Source: CBDATB01 sp965199745
GTDB lineage: Bacteria > Bacteroidota > Bacteroidia > Cytophagales > Flammeovirgaceae
Length of the DNA stretch: 64,000 bases
Direction of reading: 5' to 3'
Assembly: GCA_965199745.1 (NCBI GenBank)
Contig: CBDATB010000012.1
Location: forward strand, 310,001 to 374,000
Shown: positions 53,109 through 62,101 of the stretch, one piece after another
Layout: every line of letters starts with the position of its first letter
Numbering within the stretch: position 1 is the stretch's first letter
Position numbers and translations under genes: made by a program
Notes under the pieces: model-generated
The model's database searches: none
The model's input: the letters and a program-made list of their open reading frames with translations, nothing else
What the model was told of the DNA's origin: nothing

Positions 53109-55121
53109 ATGCCCATAAAATACATTCCATACATACCCAATACAGTAGAAGGACAAGCAGTATTGGATAATATTAGCCGCACGCAAAGAGTGCTGCGATA
53201 CCGAGACAATGACAAGGTCATTTCAAAGATACTTCGCGGAATGCCCTACTATGAGGTTGAAAAGCAAGAGCAAGTTGGAGAAGAAAGCGACAATCTTGTG
53301 ATTCGTGGTGAGTGTCTTTCTGCTTGTGCCTATTTGAAAGAACAAGGCATAAAAGTGGACTTGGTGTACATTGACCCACCATTTGCCAGTGGTGCGGATT
53401 ATGCGAAGAAAGTTCACATACGTAGAAACCCAAAGTTTGCAGATAAAATAAAAAAGGCAGAAGAAGAATTAGAAATTGAAGAACTGCAAGCCTTTGAAGA
53501 AACCATGTATGGTGATATTTGGCAGAAGGAGGATTACCTGAATTGGATGTATGAGAATTTATTGGCAATCAAAAATATCCTCAGTGATACAGCCAGTATC
53601 TATGTTCATTTGGATTGGCATGTGGGGCATTACGTGAAAATACTGATGGATGAGGTATTTGGAGAAGACAATTTTGTAAATGAAATTATTTGGAAAAGGA
53701 AAGGTGGAAGTTCAAATCCTGATGGCCAATTTGATGTTGCCACAGATACAATTTTTATTTACAGTAAATCTGAGAAATACACTTTTAAAAGGCAGTATGT
53801 AATTGATAGCCCAGACGTTCAAAAATATATTGAAGAAAGATTTACAAACGAAACTGAAGATGGAAGAAAATATATGACCTCTCCTATTGTGAGTCCAAAT
53901 TACCGTGAGAATCTTAAGTATGATTATAAAGGCTATCGAGCACCTCCAAATGGTTGGTCTATCGAATTAGATGTCATGAAAAAATGGGATAAGGAAGGTA
54001 AACTGTACTTTCCCAAAAAAGGTAAACGTATTTATCGGAAAATTTTCTTGGACGAATATGAAGGCCAGCCTGCGCAAAATTTGTGGACAGACATTTACGT
54101 AATAAATCCAATGGCAATAGAACGAGTAGGATACGCAACTCAAAAACCAGAAGCTCTACTCAATAGAATAATTAGTACAAGTAGTTCAGAAGATATGATT
54201 ACTGCTGATTTCTTTGGTGGAAGTGGCGTGACTGCTAAAGTTGCTAATGATTTAGGTCGTAAATTCATTCATGCAGATGTTGGTATCAATAGTATTCAAA
54301 CCACAAGAGATCGTTTAGTTGAAGCGGGTGCAAGTTTCAGCATTTTAGAAATTAAAGATGGAGTGAGTCTATTCCGTAACCCACAACAAACCATGGATAA
54401 GTTGGCTAAACTAATCCCAGACTTGCAACAAAATGTATCAGGCGTTGGTAAGTTTTGGTTTGGGACCATGCAAGACAGCAAGTTGGGTACTGTTCCTGTT
54501 TATGTTCCTAATATTATTGATAGTTCAGAAAAAGTGTTGGACGTTCCTGCTGTTAATCGCATTATCAATGAAGAATTACAGAAGTTGGAAGTCAAGGTTC
54601 AAAAGGCAATAGTGTATTATGTAGATGTTGACGACCGAAAAGAGCTAGAACAATTTATTAAAGACAATAACGCTACACAAACGGTCATTGAGTTAAGAGA
54701 CCTGAAAGCCTTACTACATGCCATTATAGTAGAAGATGAAGTTGAAACCAAAACCACAAAAACCGAAGAAGGCTTTGAGGTAGAAATAAGCAAATTCATT
54801 AGCGACCGTCTCAACCAAAAAATCAATGACTTCAACGAGAGAGGAAACTTACAAGCCTTGAACAAAGGCAAGAAGTTTACACCAATCACAATCAGCGAAG
54901 AAGGTTTGGAATTAATAGAATACTTATCTCTTGATTGTGCAAATGCAGAAGGTGTTTGGACAAGCAGTTCTGAAATAAAGATTGACAAGCTCGGTTATAT
55001 TTCGCTTGACGGAGAAAAAACAAAAGACTTTTGGGGCGGTAAAATTTCAGCATACAAGAGGCCATTACGACTGAAAGTCAGAAATATTAGCGGAGATGAG
55101 ACAATAAAAGTATTTGAATAA
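53109..55121 (+). CDS. mod: Type III DNA methyltransferase Mod, copy 3
   Basis: A 670-residue paralog with DPPF (89-92) and FFGGSG (368-373). Its recognition region holds NEIIWKRKGGSSNPDGQFDV, ATDTIFIYSKSEKYTF, YDYKGYRAPPNGWSIELDVM and LDEYEGQPAQNLWTDIYVI. The KRKGGSSNPDGQF style of entry is seen in many beta-class methyltransferases, but the target site cannot be read. The ends are homogenised with copies 1 and 2. The gene is intact and is followed by the degraded repeat R3, after which the island ends. Confidence 0.93.
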   Translation: MPIKYIPYIPNTVEGQAVLDNISRTQRVLRYRDNDKVISKILRGMPYYEVEKQEQVGEESDNLVIRGECLSACAYLKEQGIKVDLVYIDPPFASGADYAKKVHIRRNPKFADKIKKAEEELEIEELQAFEETMYGDIWQKEDYLNWMYENLLAIKNILSDTASIYVHLDWHVGHYVKILMDEVFGEDNFVNEIIWKRKGGSSNPDGQFDVATDTIFIYSKSEKYTFKRQYVIDSPDVQKYIEERFTNETEDGRKYMTSPIVSPNYRENLKYDYKGYRAPPNGWSIELDVMKKWDKEGKLYFPKKGKRIYRKIFLDEYEGQPAQNLWTDIYVINPMAIERVGYATQKPEALLNRIISTSSSEDMITADFFGGSGVTAKVANDLGRKFIHADVGINSIQTTRDRLVEAGASFSILEIKDGVSLFRNPQQTMDKLAKLIPDLQQNVSGVGKFWFGTMQDSKLGTVPVYVPNIIDSSEKVLDVPAVNRIINEELQKLEVKVQKAIVYYVDVDDRKELEQFIKDNNATQTVIELRDLKALLHAIIVEDEVETKTTKTEEGFEVEISKFISDRLNQKINDFNERGNLQALNKGKKFTPITISEEGLELIEYLSLDCANAEGVWTSSSEIKIDKLGYISLDGEKTKDFWGGKISAYKRPLRLKVRNISGDETIKVFE

Positions 55122-55122
55122 T

Positions 55123-55164
55123 GCCAACAACATTGTAATTATTAGCGAAAAAACTGATCGGTTC
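55123..55164 (+). repeat. Direct repeat R3 (degraded res-tail copy)
   Basis: After the last mod gene the res-tail sequence appears again. It encodes ANNIVIISEKTDRFFK and runs on without the stop of R0-R2. The 5' half matches R1/R2 almost exactly, while the 3' half has diverged. It marks the distal edge of the duplicated array. Confidence 0.75.
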
Positions 55165-55305
55165 TTTAAAGTAGTTGGGCTTTTTTGGGTTTGTGTTTGA
55201 GCGAGGTGTTTTTCGCCCTTGTTGTCCTTGATATGATACAGGGTAAATAAGTAGCTTTGTTGGGTACTAAGTAATCACCTATTTTTTACTTTCATATTAG
55301 AGTTA

Positions 55306-56946
55306 CTAATTCAGAATTTTGCGATACTGCTCTGGGCTATTTAAAATTTTTACAGCTGTTTGTATACTTTGGTTATCATCAAAGGAAGCTTCTACTTGGC
55401 CTTTTTGCAGTCGGTAGTGGGTGATGATTTCCTGTTCGATGAGTTCTTCGATTTCTGATCGATAAGCTAGCAGGTCTTTTGTTTTATCATGGCTTACTTT
55501 TTTTGACAGGTTTTGTAAATCATTAGCAATACTTTCATAATACCTCTCTGCTTTGGCACTTTCAATAAGGTTTTGCAGACTTTTTTCTATTGTTGTGGTA
55601 TATTTATATTCTTTATCTTCTAACCAGTTGGTAAAATTTTCAAAACCCTGATTATCTAGCTTAAAGGATGAAGTGATATTTTTCTCAGAATGATCGTGTT
55701 TGTAGGCAGTGGCGTAATCAAAGATCAATCCTGTGCTAAGCAAGGCATAAGTAATTTCGGCGTAATTTTGTTCTTTGATAGTAATATCGGGTGTGATACC
55801 GCCTCTCTCATATACTGTTCGCCCATTTTTTGTTTTGAAAGCTATTTTCAATGAGTCGGCTAATTTACTGTTTTCTCCTTTTTGTTTTTTACTATAATCA
55901 ATTTCTTGGATACATCTGCCACTGGGTATGTAGTATTTAGCTACGGTGAGTTTTAACTTGGCGTTGTAAGAAAGCGGTCGCGTGGTTTGTACTAACCCTT
56001 TTCCGAAAGAGCGTTGACCTATCACTACCCCCCTGTCGTGGTCCTGAATTACCCCCGACACGATTTCTGCTGCCGATGCACTGGAATTGTCAATGAGTAC
56101 GGCGATAGGAATTTTGGTATCTATCGGATTATTTGGTGCATTGTGTTTTTTATTCCATTGTTTAATTTTTCCTTTGGTACTCACAATTTCAGTACCTTTC
56201 GGAACGAAAATATTTGCAATATTAATTGCTTCATTGAGCAAGCCGCCCGGGTTACCTCGTAAATCTAGAATGATTTTTTCAGCACCTTCAATTTTCAGTT
56301 CTTTTAGTGCATTTGCTACTTCTTTGCTGGCATTTCTGGTAAAGTCTGTTAGCTTAATCATACCGATATTTTCGGTAACCATCCCGTAGTAAGGCACGTT
56401 TTTTAGTTGTATTTTTTCTCTTTTTAGGTTAAAAGTGATATATTTTTCTTCTCCGTAACGTTTCACCGTAAGGGAAACTTCAGTGTTAGCCTGACCTTTC
56501 AATAAATTAGTAATTTCACTTATTTTCTTACCTCTTACGTCTTTGTCGCCAACTTGAATAATTTCATCTCCAATTTCAATTCCCACTTTATTAGCTGAGT
56601 AGCCTTTGTAAGGGATGATGACTTTGATCTTCCCATTTTTATTACCCACCAGCGCACCGATACCACCGTAAACACCTGTAGTAAGAGTTCTGAAATCTTC
56701 TATTTTATCTTCTGAAATATAATTGGTGTAAGGATCCAGGTTTTTAAGCATAGCGTATATGCCTGACTCTATTAGGTCGTTGGGGTTAATTTCGTCTACA
56801 TAGTATTTGTTGAGTTCAGCGTATAGCGTGGCGAAGATGTCCAGATTTTTGGCGATTTCGAAGTATTCGTTTGATGGTGTAAAAGATGCTACAAAGATGA
56901 GTGTACTAACTGCCACAACAAGCCACTTGGTGCTTCTCGATTTCAT
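55306..56946 (-). CDS. C-terminal processing peptidase (S41 family)
   Basis: A 546-residue envelope protease with one N-terminal membrane or signal segment (about residues 8-22). A PDZ domain (about 85-165) is followed by an S41 core with ILDLRGNPGG, the nucleophile motif NSSASAAE (287-294) and the catalytic lysine K316 in SFGKGLVQ. CtpA/Prc-like enzymes trim C-termini of periplasmic proteins. The C-terminal 140 residues form the helical extension common in Bacteroidota members. It is convergent with the restriction island and lies 359 bp from the ilvE gene in total span with only 70 bp between stop and start. Confidence 0.92.
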   Translation of the reverse strand: MKSRSTKWLVVAVSTLIFVASFTPSNEYFEIAKNLDIFATLYAELNKYYVDEINPNDLIESGIYAMLKNLDPYTNYISEDKIEDFRTLTTGVYGGIGALVGNKNGKIKVIIPYKGYSANKVGIEIGDEIIQVGDKDVRGKKISEITNLLKGQANTEVSLTVKRYGEEKYITFNLKREKIQLKNVPYYGMVTENIGMIKLTDFTRNASKEVANALKELKIEGAEKIILDLRGNPGGLLNEAINIANIFVPKGTEIVSTKGKIKQWNKKHNAPNNPIDTKIPIAVLIDNSSASAAEIVSGVIQDHDRGVVIGQRSFGKGLVQTTRPLSYNAKLKLTVAKYYIPSGRCIQEIDYSKKQKGENSKLADSLKIAFKTKNGRTVYERGGITPDITIKEQNYAEITYALLSTGLIFDYATAYKHDHSEKNITSSFKLDNQGFENFTNWLEDKEYKYTTTIEKSLQNLIESAKAERYYESIANDLQNLSKKVSHDKTKDLLAYRSEIEELIEQEIITHYRLQKGQVEASFDDNQSIQTAVKILNSPEQYRKILN

Positions 56947-57016
56947 GGGATAAGATTTAAGTTTTTACTTTGTTTTAATTTATATTTATTTTATTCAGGC
57001 TATATAATTTGCAAAA

Positions 57017-58081
57017 TTAAATTTTATACAGCCAGCCGTGCCTGTCTTCTGTTCTTCCGTACTTAATGTCATTAAGTTCATTAAGTATTTTTTGGGATAG
57101 TACTGTTTTGGCTATGTCTGGCAGGTGGTAATCTTTTCCTTCGTAATGTATCATAGCGATTTGCGCAATAGTAGCTGCTGTACCTGCTCCGAAGGCTTCC
57201 ATTAATTTACCTTTCTGTATCGAAGCGATGAGTTCGGGTATATCTATCATACGTTCTTCTACTTTCACGCCCCATTCTTTAGCCAAGTGTATAACACTAT
57301 CTCTAGTAATTCCTTTGAGTATAGTGTCTCCGGTAGGTGCTGTGATGAGGGTGCCGTCGATAAGGAAGAAAATATTCATCGTACCTGCTTCTTCTATATA
57401 GCGGTGTTCTTTGGCATCTGTCCAGAGTAGCTGATGATAACCTGCTTCTTGTGCTAGTTTTGCAGGATATAAAGAGCCAGCATAATTGCCGGCAGCTTTA
57501 GCAAAGCCTGTACCCCCGGTGGCAGCTCTAGTAAAATGCGTTTCAATTTTTACTTTTACTGGCTCATTATAATAAGCTTCTGCCGGAGAGAGCAGCACCA
57601 TGAATTTATAGTTATCAGCATGTCTGAGTCCTAATTCCATGTCCGTAGCAATCATGAAAGGACGAACATATAAAGAGCAACCGGTTTTGCTAGGAATCCA
57701 GCCCCTGTCTATGTCGATAAGGCTCTGTATTCCACTCATAAATATTTCTCTAGGTATTTTTGGCATACACATTCTTTCGGCAGATATGTTGAATCGGGCA
57801 AAATTATCTTCAGGTCTGAAAAGGTACACTTCTTGAGTATTCGTGTTTTTGTAGGCTTTTAACCCTTCAAATATTGCCTGCCCATAATGTAAGACTGAAA
57901 TGGCTGGACTCAACTGTAAGTCTCCGTAAGGCATAATAGTGATTTCTTTCCATTCTCCGCCTCGGTAGTCGGCTACTAGCATGTGGTCGGTGAAAATTTT
58001 CCCAAAAGGAATGTGGTCAAAATTAACTTCGTCAATTTTAGATTGCTTTGCTTTTACAAGGCTTATGTTACTTACTTGCAT
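57017..58081 (-). CDS. ilvE: Branched-chain amino-acid aminotransferase
   Basis: A 354-residue fold-type IV PLP enzyme that catalyses the last step of Leu, Ile and Val synthesis and the first step of their breakdown. Landmarks are HYGQAIFEGLKAYKN, RPEDNFARFN, LYVRPFMIAT, Lys195 in GFAKAAGNYAGS that binds PLP, EEAGTMNIFF, and GITRDSVI near the phosphate site. The length and the eukaryote-like BCAT pattern fit Bacteroidota enzymes. The S41 protease gene follows on the same strand after 70 bp. Confidence 0.94.
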   Translation of the reverse strand: MQVSNISLVKAKQSKIDEVNFDHIPFGKIFTDHMLVADYRGGEWKEITIMPYGDLQLSPAISVLHYGQAIFEGLKAYKNTNTQEVYLFRPEDNFARFNISAERMCMPKIPREIFMSGIQSLIDIDRGWIPSKTGCSLYVRPFMIATDMELGLRHADNYKFMVLLSPAEAYYNEPVKVKIETHFTRAATGGTGFAKAAGNYAGSLYPAKLAQEAGYHQLLWTDAKEHRYIEEAGTMNIFFLIDGTLITAPTGDTILKGITRDSVIHLAKEWGVKVEERMIDIPELIASIQKGKLMEAFGAGTAATIAQIAMIHYEGKDYHLPDIAKTVLSQKILNELNDIKYGRTEDRHGWLYKI

Positions 58082-58301
58082 GGTATTTAATCCTTTGAAT
58101 AACTAATCAATTCTTTGACTTTCGGTCTTTATTTCTATAAACAATACTCACTTTATTAAATAATTTTTGGTGTTTTTCGCGCATCGCTAACATATAACTT
58201 CCAAAGTATTTATTGGTTCAATAATCATTTATTTTCATTGCAAAACAAAACAAAAATTTGTTAAAAAAAATAATTTTTACAAATCTACAAACTAGAAAAC
58301 A

Positions 58302-59411
58302 TCAGTGTAGTGCTTTTAGCATATCAAATCCTTGCCAATTTCTTTGTGGGTTGGTATGCAAGCTGCCTTGTTTGATGAACAAGGGGGAGTTCAGGTTATT
58401 TTCATATAGCTTACCTGTACCCAAGCCTTGTGGCAATAATTTTTTGTATTGACTACTAAATTGTGCAATAGCATTAAGTCCTATGTTAGACTCTAGGGCG
58501 GAGGTGAGCCACCAGCCGATATTTTTTTTCTGAGCAATTTCTATCCAGTCTGCACTAGCCTTAAGTCCGCCCAACAAAGTAGGTTTTAAAACAACATATT
58601 GGGGTTGAATGGCTGTTAGTAGCTCATCTTTTTCTGTTTTATCGTAAATACCTATCAATTCTTCGTCCAGTGCGATGTCTATGGGTACACTTTTACATAA
58701 CTGCGCCATTGCTTCCCACTGACCAACGCCGATGGGTTGCTCTACGGAATGGATATGGTATTGTGAGAGTACATCCAATTTTTGCATGGCTTCTTCGGGC
58801 TTAAAAGCACCATTGGCATCTACCCTGATAGTAATGTCGCGGATTGAAAATTTTTTTCTGATAAAACTAATTAGCTCACATTCTTCTCCAAAAGCAATTC
58901 CTCCTATTTTTATCTTAATGACCCGATAGCCTTCGCTAATCTTTTGTTTAATTTGATCAAACATAAATTTTTTATTGCCCATCCAGATAAGCCCGTTAAT
59001 AGGAATATTTTGTTTTGATTGGCTAAACTGATTTTTATAAATACACCTTTTCCCTCCATTTTGTAAGTCTAATAGGGCAGTTTCTAGGGCAAAGACCACG
59101 CTCGGCAGTTCTTGTATTTTATCAATGGTACTGAGGTCTTCAGGGTTTTCCGATTGGCTGAGTTGTCGGCAATATTTTTTTAAATTTGTTTCAAAATTTT
59201 TTGTATCATCAATACTTAAACTGGGAAAGGGGCTACACTCACCTATACCAAATATATGAGGCTTTTCGACTGACTCTACTTTAATGTAATAAACTTTTCT
59301 ATATTTGGGTAAACATCCTTGTGAGGTACGAGCGACAAATTTGAATTTGAGTCGATATTTAAGAGGAGTGAATAAATACTTCGCTGGCACGGTTTTTTTA
59401 GTTAGAAACAA
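58302..59411 (-). CDS. menC: o-Succinylbenzoate synthase (enolase superfamily)
   Basis: A 369-residue enolase-superfamily enzyme. The catalytic and metal residues are in place: KIKIG (Lys166 and Lys168), Asp198 in IRVDANGAF, Glu224 in HSVEQPIG, Asp249 in IALDEEL and Lys276 in VLKPTLLGG. The N-terminal capping domain shows GIGECSPFPSL. MenC dehydrates SHCHC in menaquinone synthesis. Dipeptide epimerases and muconate enzymes share this scaffold, so the exact reaction is likely, not certain. No other men gene is nearby. Confidence 0.82.
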   Translation of the reverse strand: MFLTKKTVPAKYLFTPLKYRLKFKFVARTSQGCLPKYRKVYYIKVESVEKPHIFGIGECSPFPSLSIDDTKNFETNLKKYCRQLSQSENPEDLSTIDKIQELPSVVFALETALLDLQNGGKRCIYKNQFSQSKQNIPINGLIWMGNKKFMFDQIKQKISEGYRVIKIKIGGIAFGEECELISFIRKKFSIRDITIRVDANGAFKPEEAMQKLDVLSQYHIHSVEQPIGVGQWEAMAQLCKSVPIDIALDEELIGIYDKTEKDELLTAIQPQYVVLKPTLLGGLKASADWIEIAQKKNIGWWLTSALESNIGLNAIAQFSSQYKKLLPQGLGTGKLYENNLNSPLFIKQGSLHTNPQRNWQGFDMLKALH

Positions 59412-59470
59412 AAGTTAAGGTTTTTAGTTTTCTAATGCTAAAATAGCCTTTTTTAATTAAAAGTTTATTG

Positions 59471-60400
59471 ATGCCTAATAAATGGTATATTATTTTAAAT
59501 CCCGAGGCGGGTACTGGCAGCCCACTCAAGGTTAAGAAACAACTGTTTCATGCTTTTAAAGCCTGTGACATTTCTTTTGTATTTGTTCAAACTGATAAAC
59601 CTCGGCATGCTGAAGTTTTGGCTAAAGAAGCTGTTTTGGCAGGCTATCGCTGCTTGCTGGCAGTAGGGGGGGATGGTACGCTCAATGAAGTAGTGAATGG
59701 TATTTTCCAGCAAAAAGAAGTAGCTACTTCCAAACTTACTGTATCAGTATTTCCTTCCGGTACAGGTAATGATTGGGTAAGAACACATTGCTTGCCAAAA
59801 AATCCGCAGCAATTTGCTCAACTGCTCAAGCAGGGACGCAGTGTTCTACACAATATAGGTATATGCATTGCTAGAAAAGATAACCACACGATAAAGCACC
59901 ATTTTATCAATATGTCGGGTATTGGCTTTAGTGCGGCAGTTGTGCAGCATTTGGAGAACTTTGGAAAATGGTTTTTGCCACTGGGTGTTTTTGGTTATGT
60001 GATGGCTCTGCTTATTTCCTTATTGGGTTTTAAAGCTTCTGAAGTAAGTCTAAAATTAGACGGTAAAATAATACGAAAACCCTTGTTTAACTTAGCAGTA
60101 GGCATCTGCTCATATGCAGGAGGCGGCATGCAATTGCTGCCTCAAACTCAGTTTGATAACGAATATTTAGATTTTAGTTTCGTAGAGAATGTTTCTGTTG
60201 GTAAAGTGTTGAAGAATGTTGTGCGTATCTTTAATGGCACTTATATTCATTTGAAGGAAGTGAGTGTAGGGCAAAGTAAAATTGTTGAGATACAATCACC
60301 TGTAGCATTGGCTTGCGAGGTGGACGGTGAAAGTTTAGGTGCTTTCAAACAACTCGAAATAAATATTCTTCCAAAAAGTATTAAGGTACTTGTTGTTTAA
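59471..60400 (+). CDS. Diacylglycerol/lipid kinase (YegS/BmrU family)
   Basis: A 309-residue lipid kinase of the DAGK catalytic superfamily. ILNPEAGTGSP and the nucleotide loop AVGGDGTLNEVVNG (about residues 63-76) are diagnostic, followed by FPSGTGNDWVR. The C-terminal beta-sandwich carries NMSGIGFSAAVV and CEVDGESLG. It phosphorylates a lipid such as diacylglycerol in the membrane. The ATG at 59471 is used rather than the TTG just before it. It is divergent from menC and convergent, with a gap of one base, with the MORN gene. Confidence 0.88.
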   Translation: MPNKWYIILNPEAGTGSPLKVKKQLFHAFKACDISFVFVQTDKPRHAEVLAKEAVLAGYRCLLAVGGDGTLNEVVNGIFQQKEVATSKLTVSVFPSGTGNDWVRTHCLPKNPQQFAQLLKQGRSVLHNIGICIARKDNHTIKHHFINMSGIGFSAAVVQHLENFGKWFLPLGVFGYVMALLISLLGFKASEVSLKLDGKIIRKPLFNLAVGICSYAGGGMQLLPQTQFDNEYLDFSFVENVSVGKVLKNVVRIFNGTYIHLKEVSVGQSKIVEIQSPVALACEVDGESLGAFKQLEINILPKSIKVLVV

Positions 60401-60401
60401 T

Positions 60402-61988
60402 TTAGCTTTTTCTATTGCTGATAGCTGTCGTTTTAATTAGTGTACCCTTTTTGTAGTATTCTTCTTCAATAGTTTCTCCTCGTCTGTTATAGTAAATCCA
60501 TTTGCCTAATTTTTTATCTTTGTATTGTTTACCTGTTGACAATACAGTGCCATTATCGTGGAAATGATCTACTGTGCCGTAGATATATCCTTTTGTGTAA
60601 GAAGTATGTACGGCAGCTCGCCCTGATTTGTAGTAGATAATCATTTTTCCATGAATTTTGCCATTTTTATAGGGAATTTCCTGATACTTTCTGCCGTTTT
60701 TGTAAAAAACAATACTTGTACCTACCAATTCTCCTGCTTCATCGTATTGGCTGACCGCTGAGTCTCGACCATTTTTGTAATAATACCTCCATGTTCCTGT
60801 AGGTAATTTGTCCTTGTATTGACACTGGCTTTTTATTTTTTTATTTGTATAGTAAGTAGTGATACGATTATTATGTTCGTTGTTTTTATAGATAGTTTTA
60901 GTGGCAATACGACCGTTTGCATAATAAGTAGTACCGAGTCCTTTTCTTTTGCCTTTGCTGTAGGTATAAGTATGTTTTATTTTTCCATTGCTATAATAAG
61001 CTATATTTTCACCATCCATCTGACCATCAATGATTCGCCCTTTTAGTATGAGTTTTCCTTTTTTGTCATACTCTCTGAACTCACTTTTGGGCTTGTCTGG
61101 AACAATGGTAATTTGTGATTTTAACTGCCCATTCTTATAGTATTTTTGTATCATTCCGTTGATATCCCCGTTGGCATAATCGGTTTTTATTTGAATATTT
61201 CCTTCATGAAAGTAGCTTTTAGCTGGTCCGTGTTTTTTACCCTTTCGGTAAGAAACTTCTTCTTTTAGTCCTCCATTTCTGAAATACCTTTGGTTAACTC
61301 CGTCTAAAGCACCATTTTTAAATTGGTTTTTTGAAGCAACGGTACTGTCTTGATAAAAACTGACTACTGTTCCGTGCAATTTATCGTTAAGATACTCACC
61401 TTGCTGGGCGACACAGTTGTTTTGCTGATACACTAAAAATGGTCCTTGCCTCAGATCATTCTTAAAAGTGTAGCTGCTCATGTACTTGCCGTTAGGGAAA
61501 TATCGGTACATTTTTCCTTCTCTCTTTCCGTCGATGAAGCTGACTTCTGTATCTGTTTTGCCGTTTGGGTAGTATTTAGTCATTTTCCCTATAATTTTTC
61601 CTTTTTCATAGCTGCAAGTAATTTGTTTTCTGCCCTGAATATCATTTTTAATGTACATGCCATGTAAAGTATCATTTTTATACCACTGAATAATCCTTTC
61701 AACACCCGTTTCGTAGTAGGTGATAAATTTCCCTTGTTTCTTTCCTTGCCGATAGTTTCCCATTATTTCCACTTGCTTTGAAGTAGCGAAGTACTTTTTA
61801 TACAGCCCTTCAATGCATGAGGTATCGTCTGCGGCATGTGCGTATTCTTCGCATATTTGCTCTTGATTTTGGTCGTAGAAAGTTTTTTTTCTAATAATTT
61901 CCTGTGCCTTAACCGTTTGTATAAATACTGTGCATACGAATAGGCGTAACACTTGGGAGAGGTGTTGTGTTTTTTGGAGTTTAGTCAT
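60402..61988 (-). CDS. Exported MORN-variant repeat protein (YwqK-like)
   Basis: About 528 residues: a signal peptide ending near TVKAQ, then roughly 19 tandem repeats of about 23 residues with the pattern YYxNGxxxxxxxYKxGKxxGxxxxYY, for example MTKYYPNGKTDTEVSF and TTYYANGRIATKTIYK. MORN-variant repeats form beta-hairpin arrays. Similar domains are annotated as YwqK-type antitoxins, but in exported Bacteroidota proteins they are of unknown role. The start is set at the ATG at 61988 in front of the signal peptide; an upstream ATG at 62045 lacks a sensible N-terminus. Confidence 0.82.
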   Translation of the reverse strand: MTKLQKTQHLSQVLRLFVCTVFIQTVKAQEIIRKKTFYDQNQEQICEEYAHAADDTSCIEGLYKKYFATSKQVEIMGNYRQGKKQGKFITYYETGVERIIQWYKNDTLHGMYIKNDIQGRKQITCSYEKGKIIGKMTKYYPNGKTDTEVSFIDGKREGKMYRYFPNGKYMSSYTFKNDLRQGPFLVYQQNNCVAQQGEYLNDKLHGTVVSFYQDSTVASKNQFKNGALDGVNQRYFRNGGLKEEVSYRKGKKHGPAKSYFHEGNIQIKTDYANGDINGMIQKYYKNGQLKSQITIVPDKPKSEFREYDKKGKLILKGRIIDGQMDGENIAYYSNGKIKHTYTYSKGKRKGLGTTYYANGRIATKTIYKNNEHNNRITTYYTNKKIKSQCQYKDKLPTGTWRYYYKNGRDSAVSQYDEAGELVGTSIVFYKNGRKYQEIPYKNGKIHGKMIIYYKSGRAAVHTSYTKGYIYGTVDHFHDNGTVLSTGKQYKDKKLGKWIYYNRRGETIEEEYYKKGTLIKTTAISNRKS

Positions 61989-62101
61989 CGATTTTGCGCT
62001 GGGTTGACAATTAAAAACAAAACAATACTTATTGGCTATTGTCAATTTTTATGCCTCTTTTACTCGTAGATGTGTATCTTTACCCCTGAATTTGAAAGCC
62101 T

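Noticed and set aside
50926..53221. Minus-strand open frames antisense to the mod genes, repeated identically in each copy
   Set aside because: They repeat only because the mod ends are identical. Their translations lack protein-like features and they mirror the codon structure of mod.
48994..55164. CRISPR array or invertible shufflon
   Set aside because: The repeats are 57 bp and separated by full 2-kb genes, not short spacers. All copies are in direct orientation and no recombinase gene is present, so neither a CRISPR array nor an inversion system is supported.
43741..55300. A direct repeat of the tRNA-Val 3' end at the far edge of the island (attR)
   Set aside because: I scanned the 55.1-55.3 kb edge and the debris region for GGTTCGAATCC and AGGGCCCAC and saw no second copy, so integration into the tRNA is only suggested by position.
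55165..55305. Transposon end or further gene after mod copy 3
   Set aside because: Short GCGA/TCGC symmetry is visible, but there is no terminal repeat pair, no transposase and no open frame of note.
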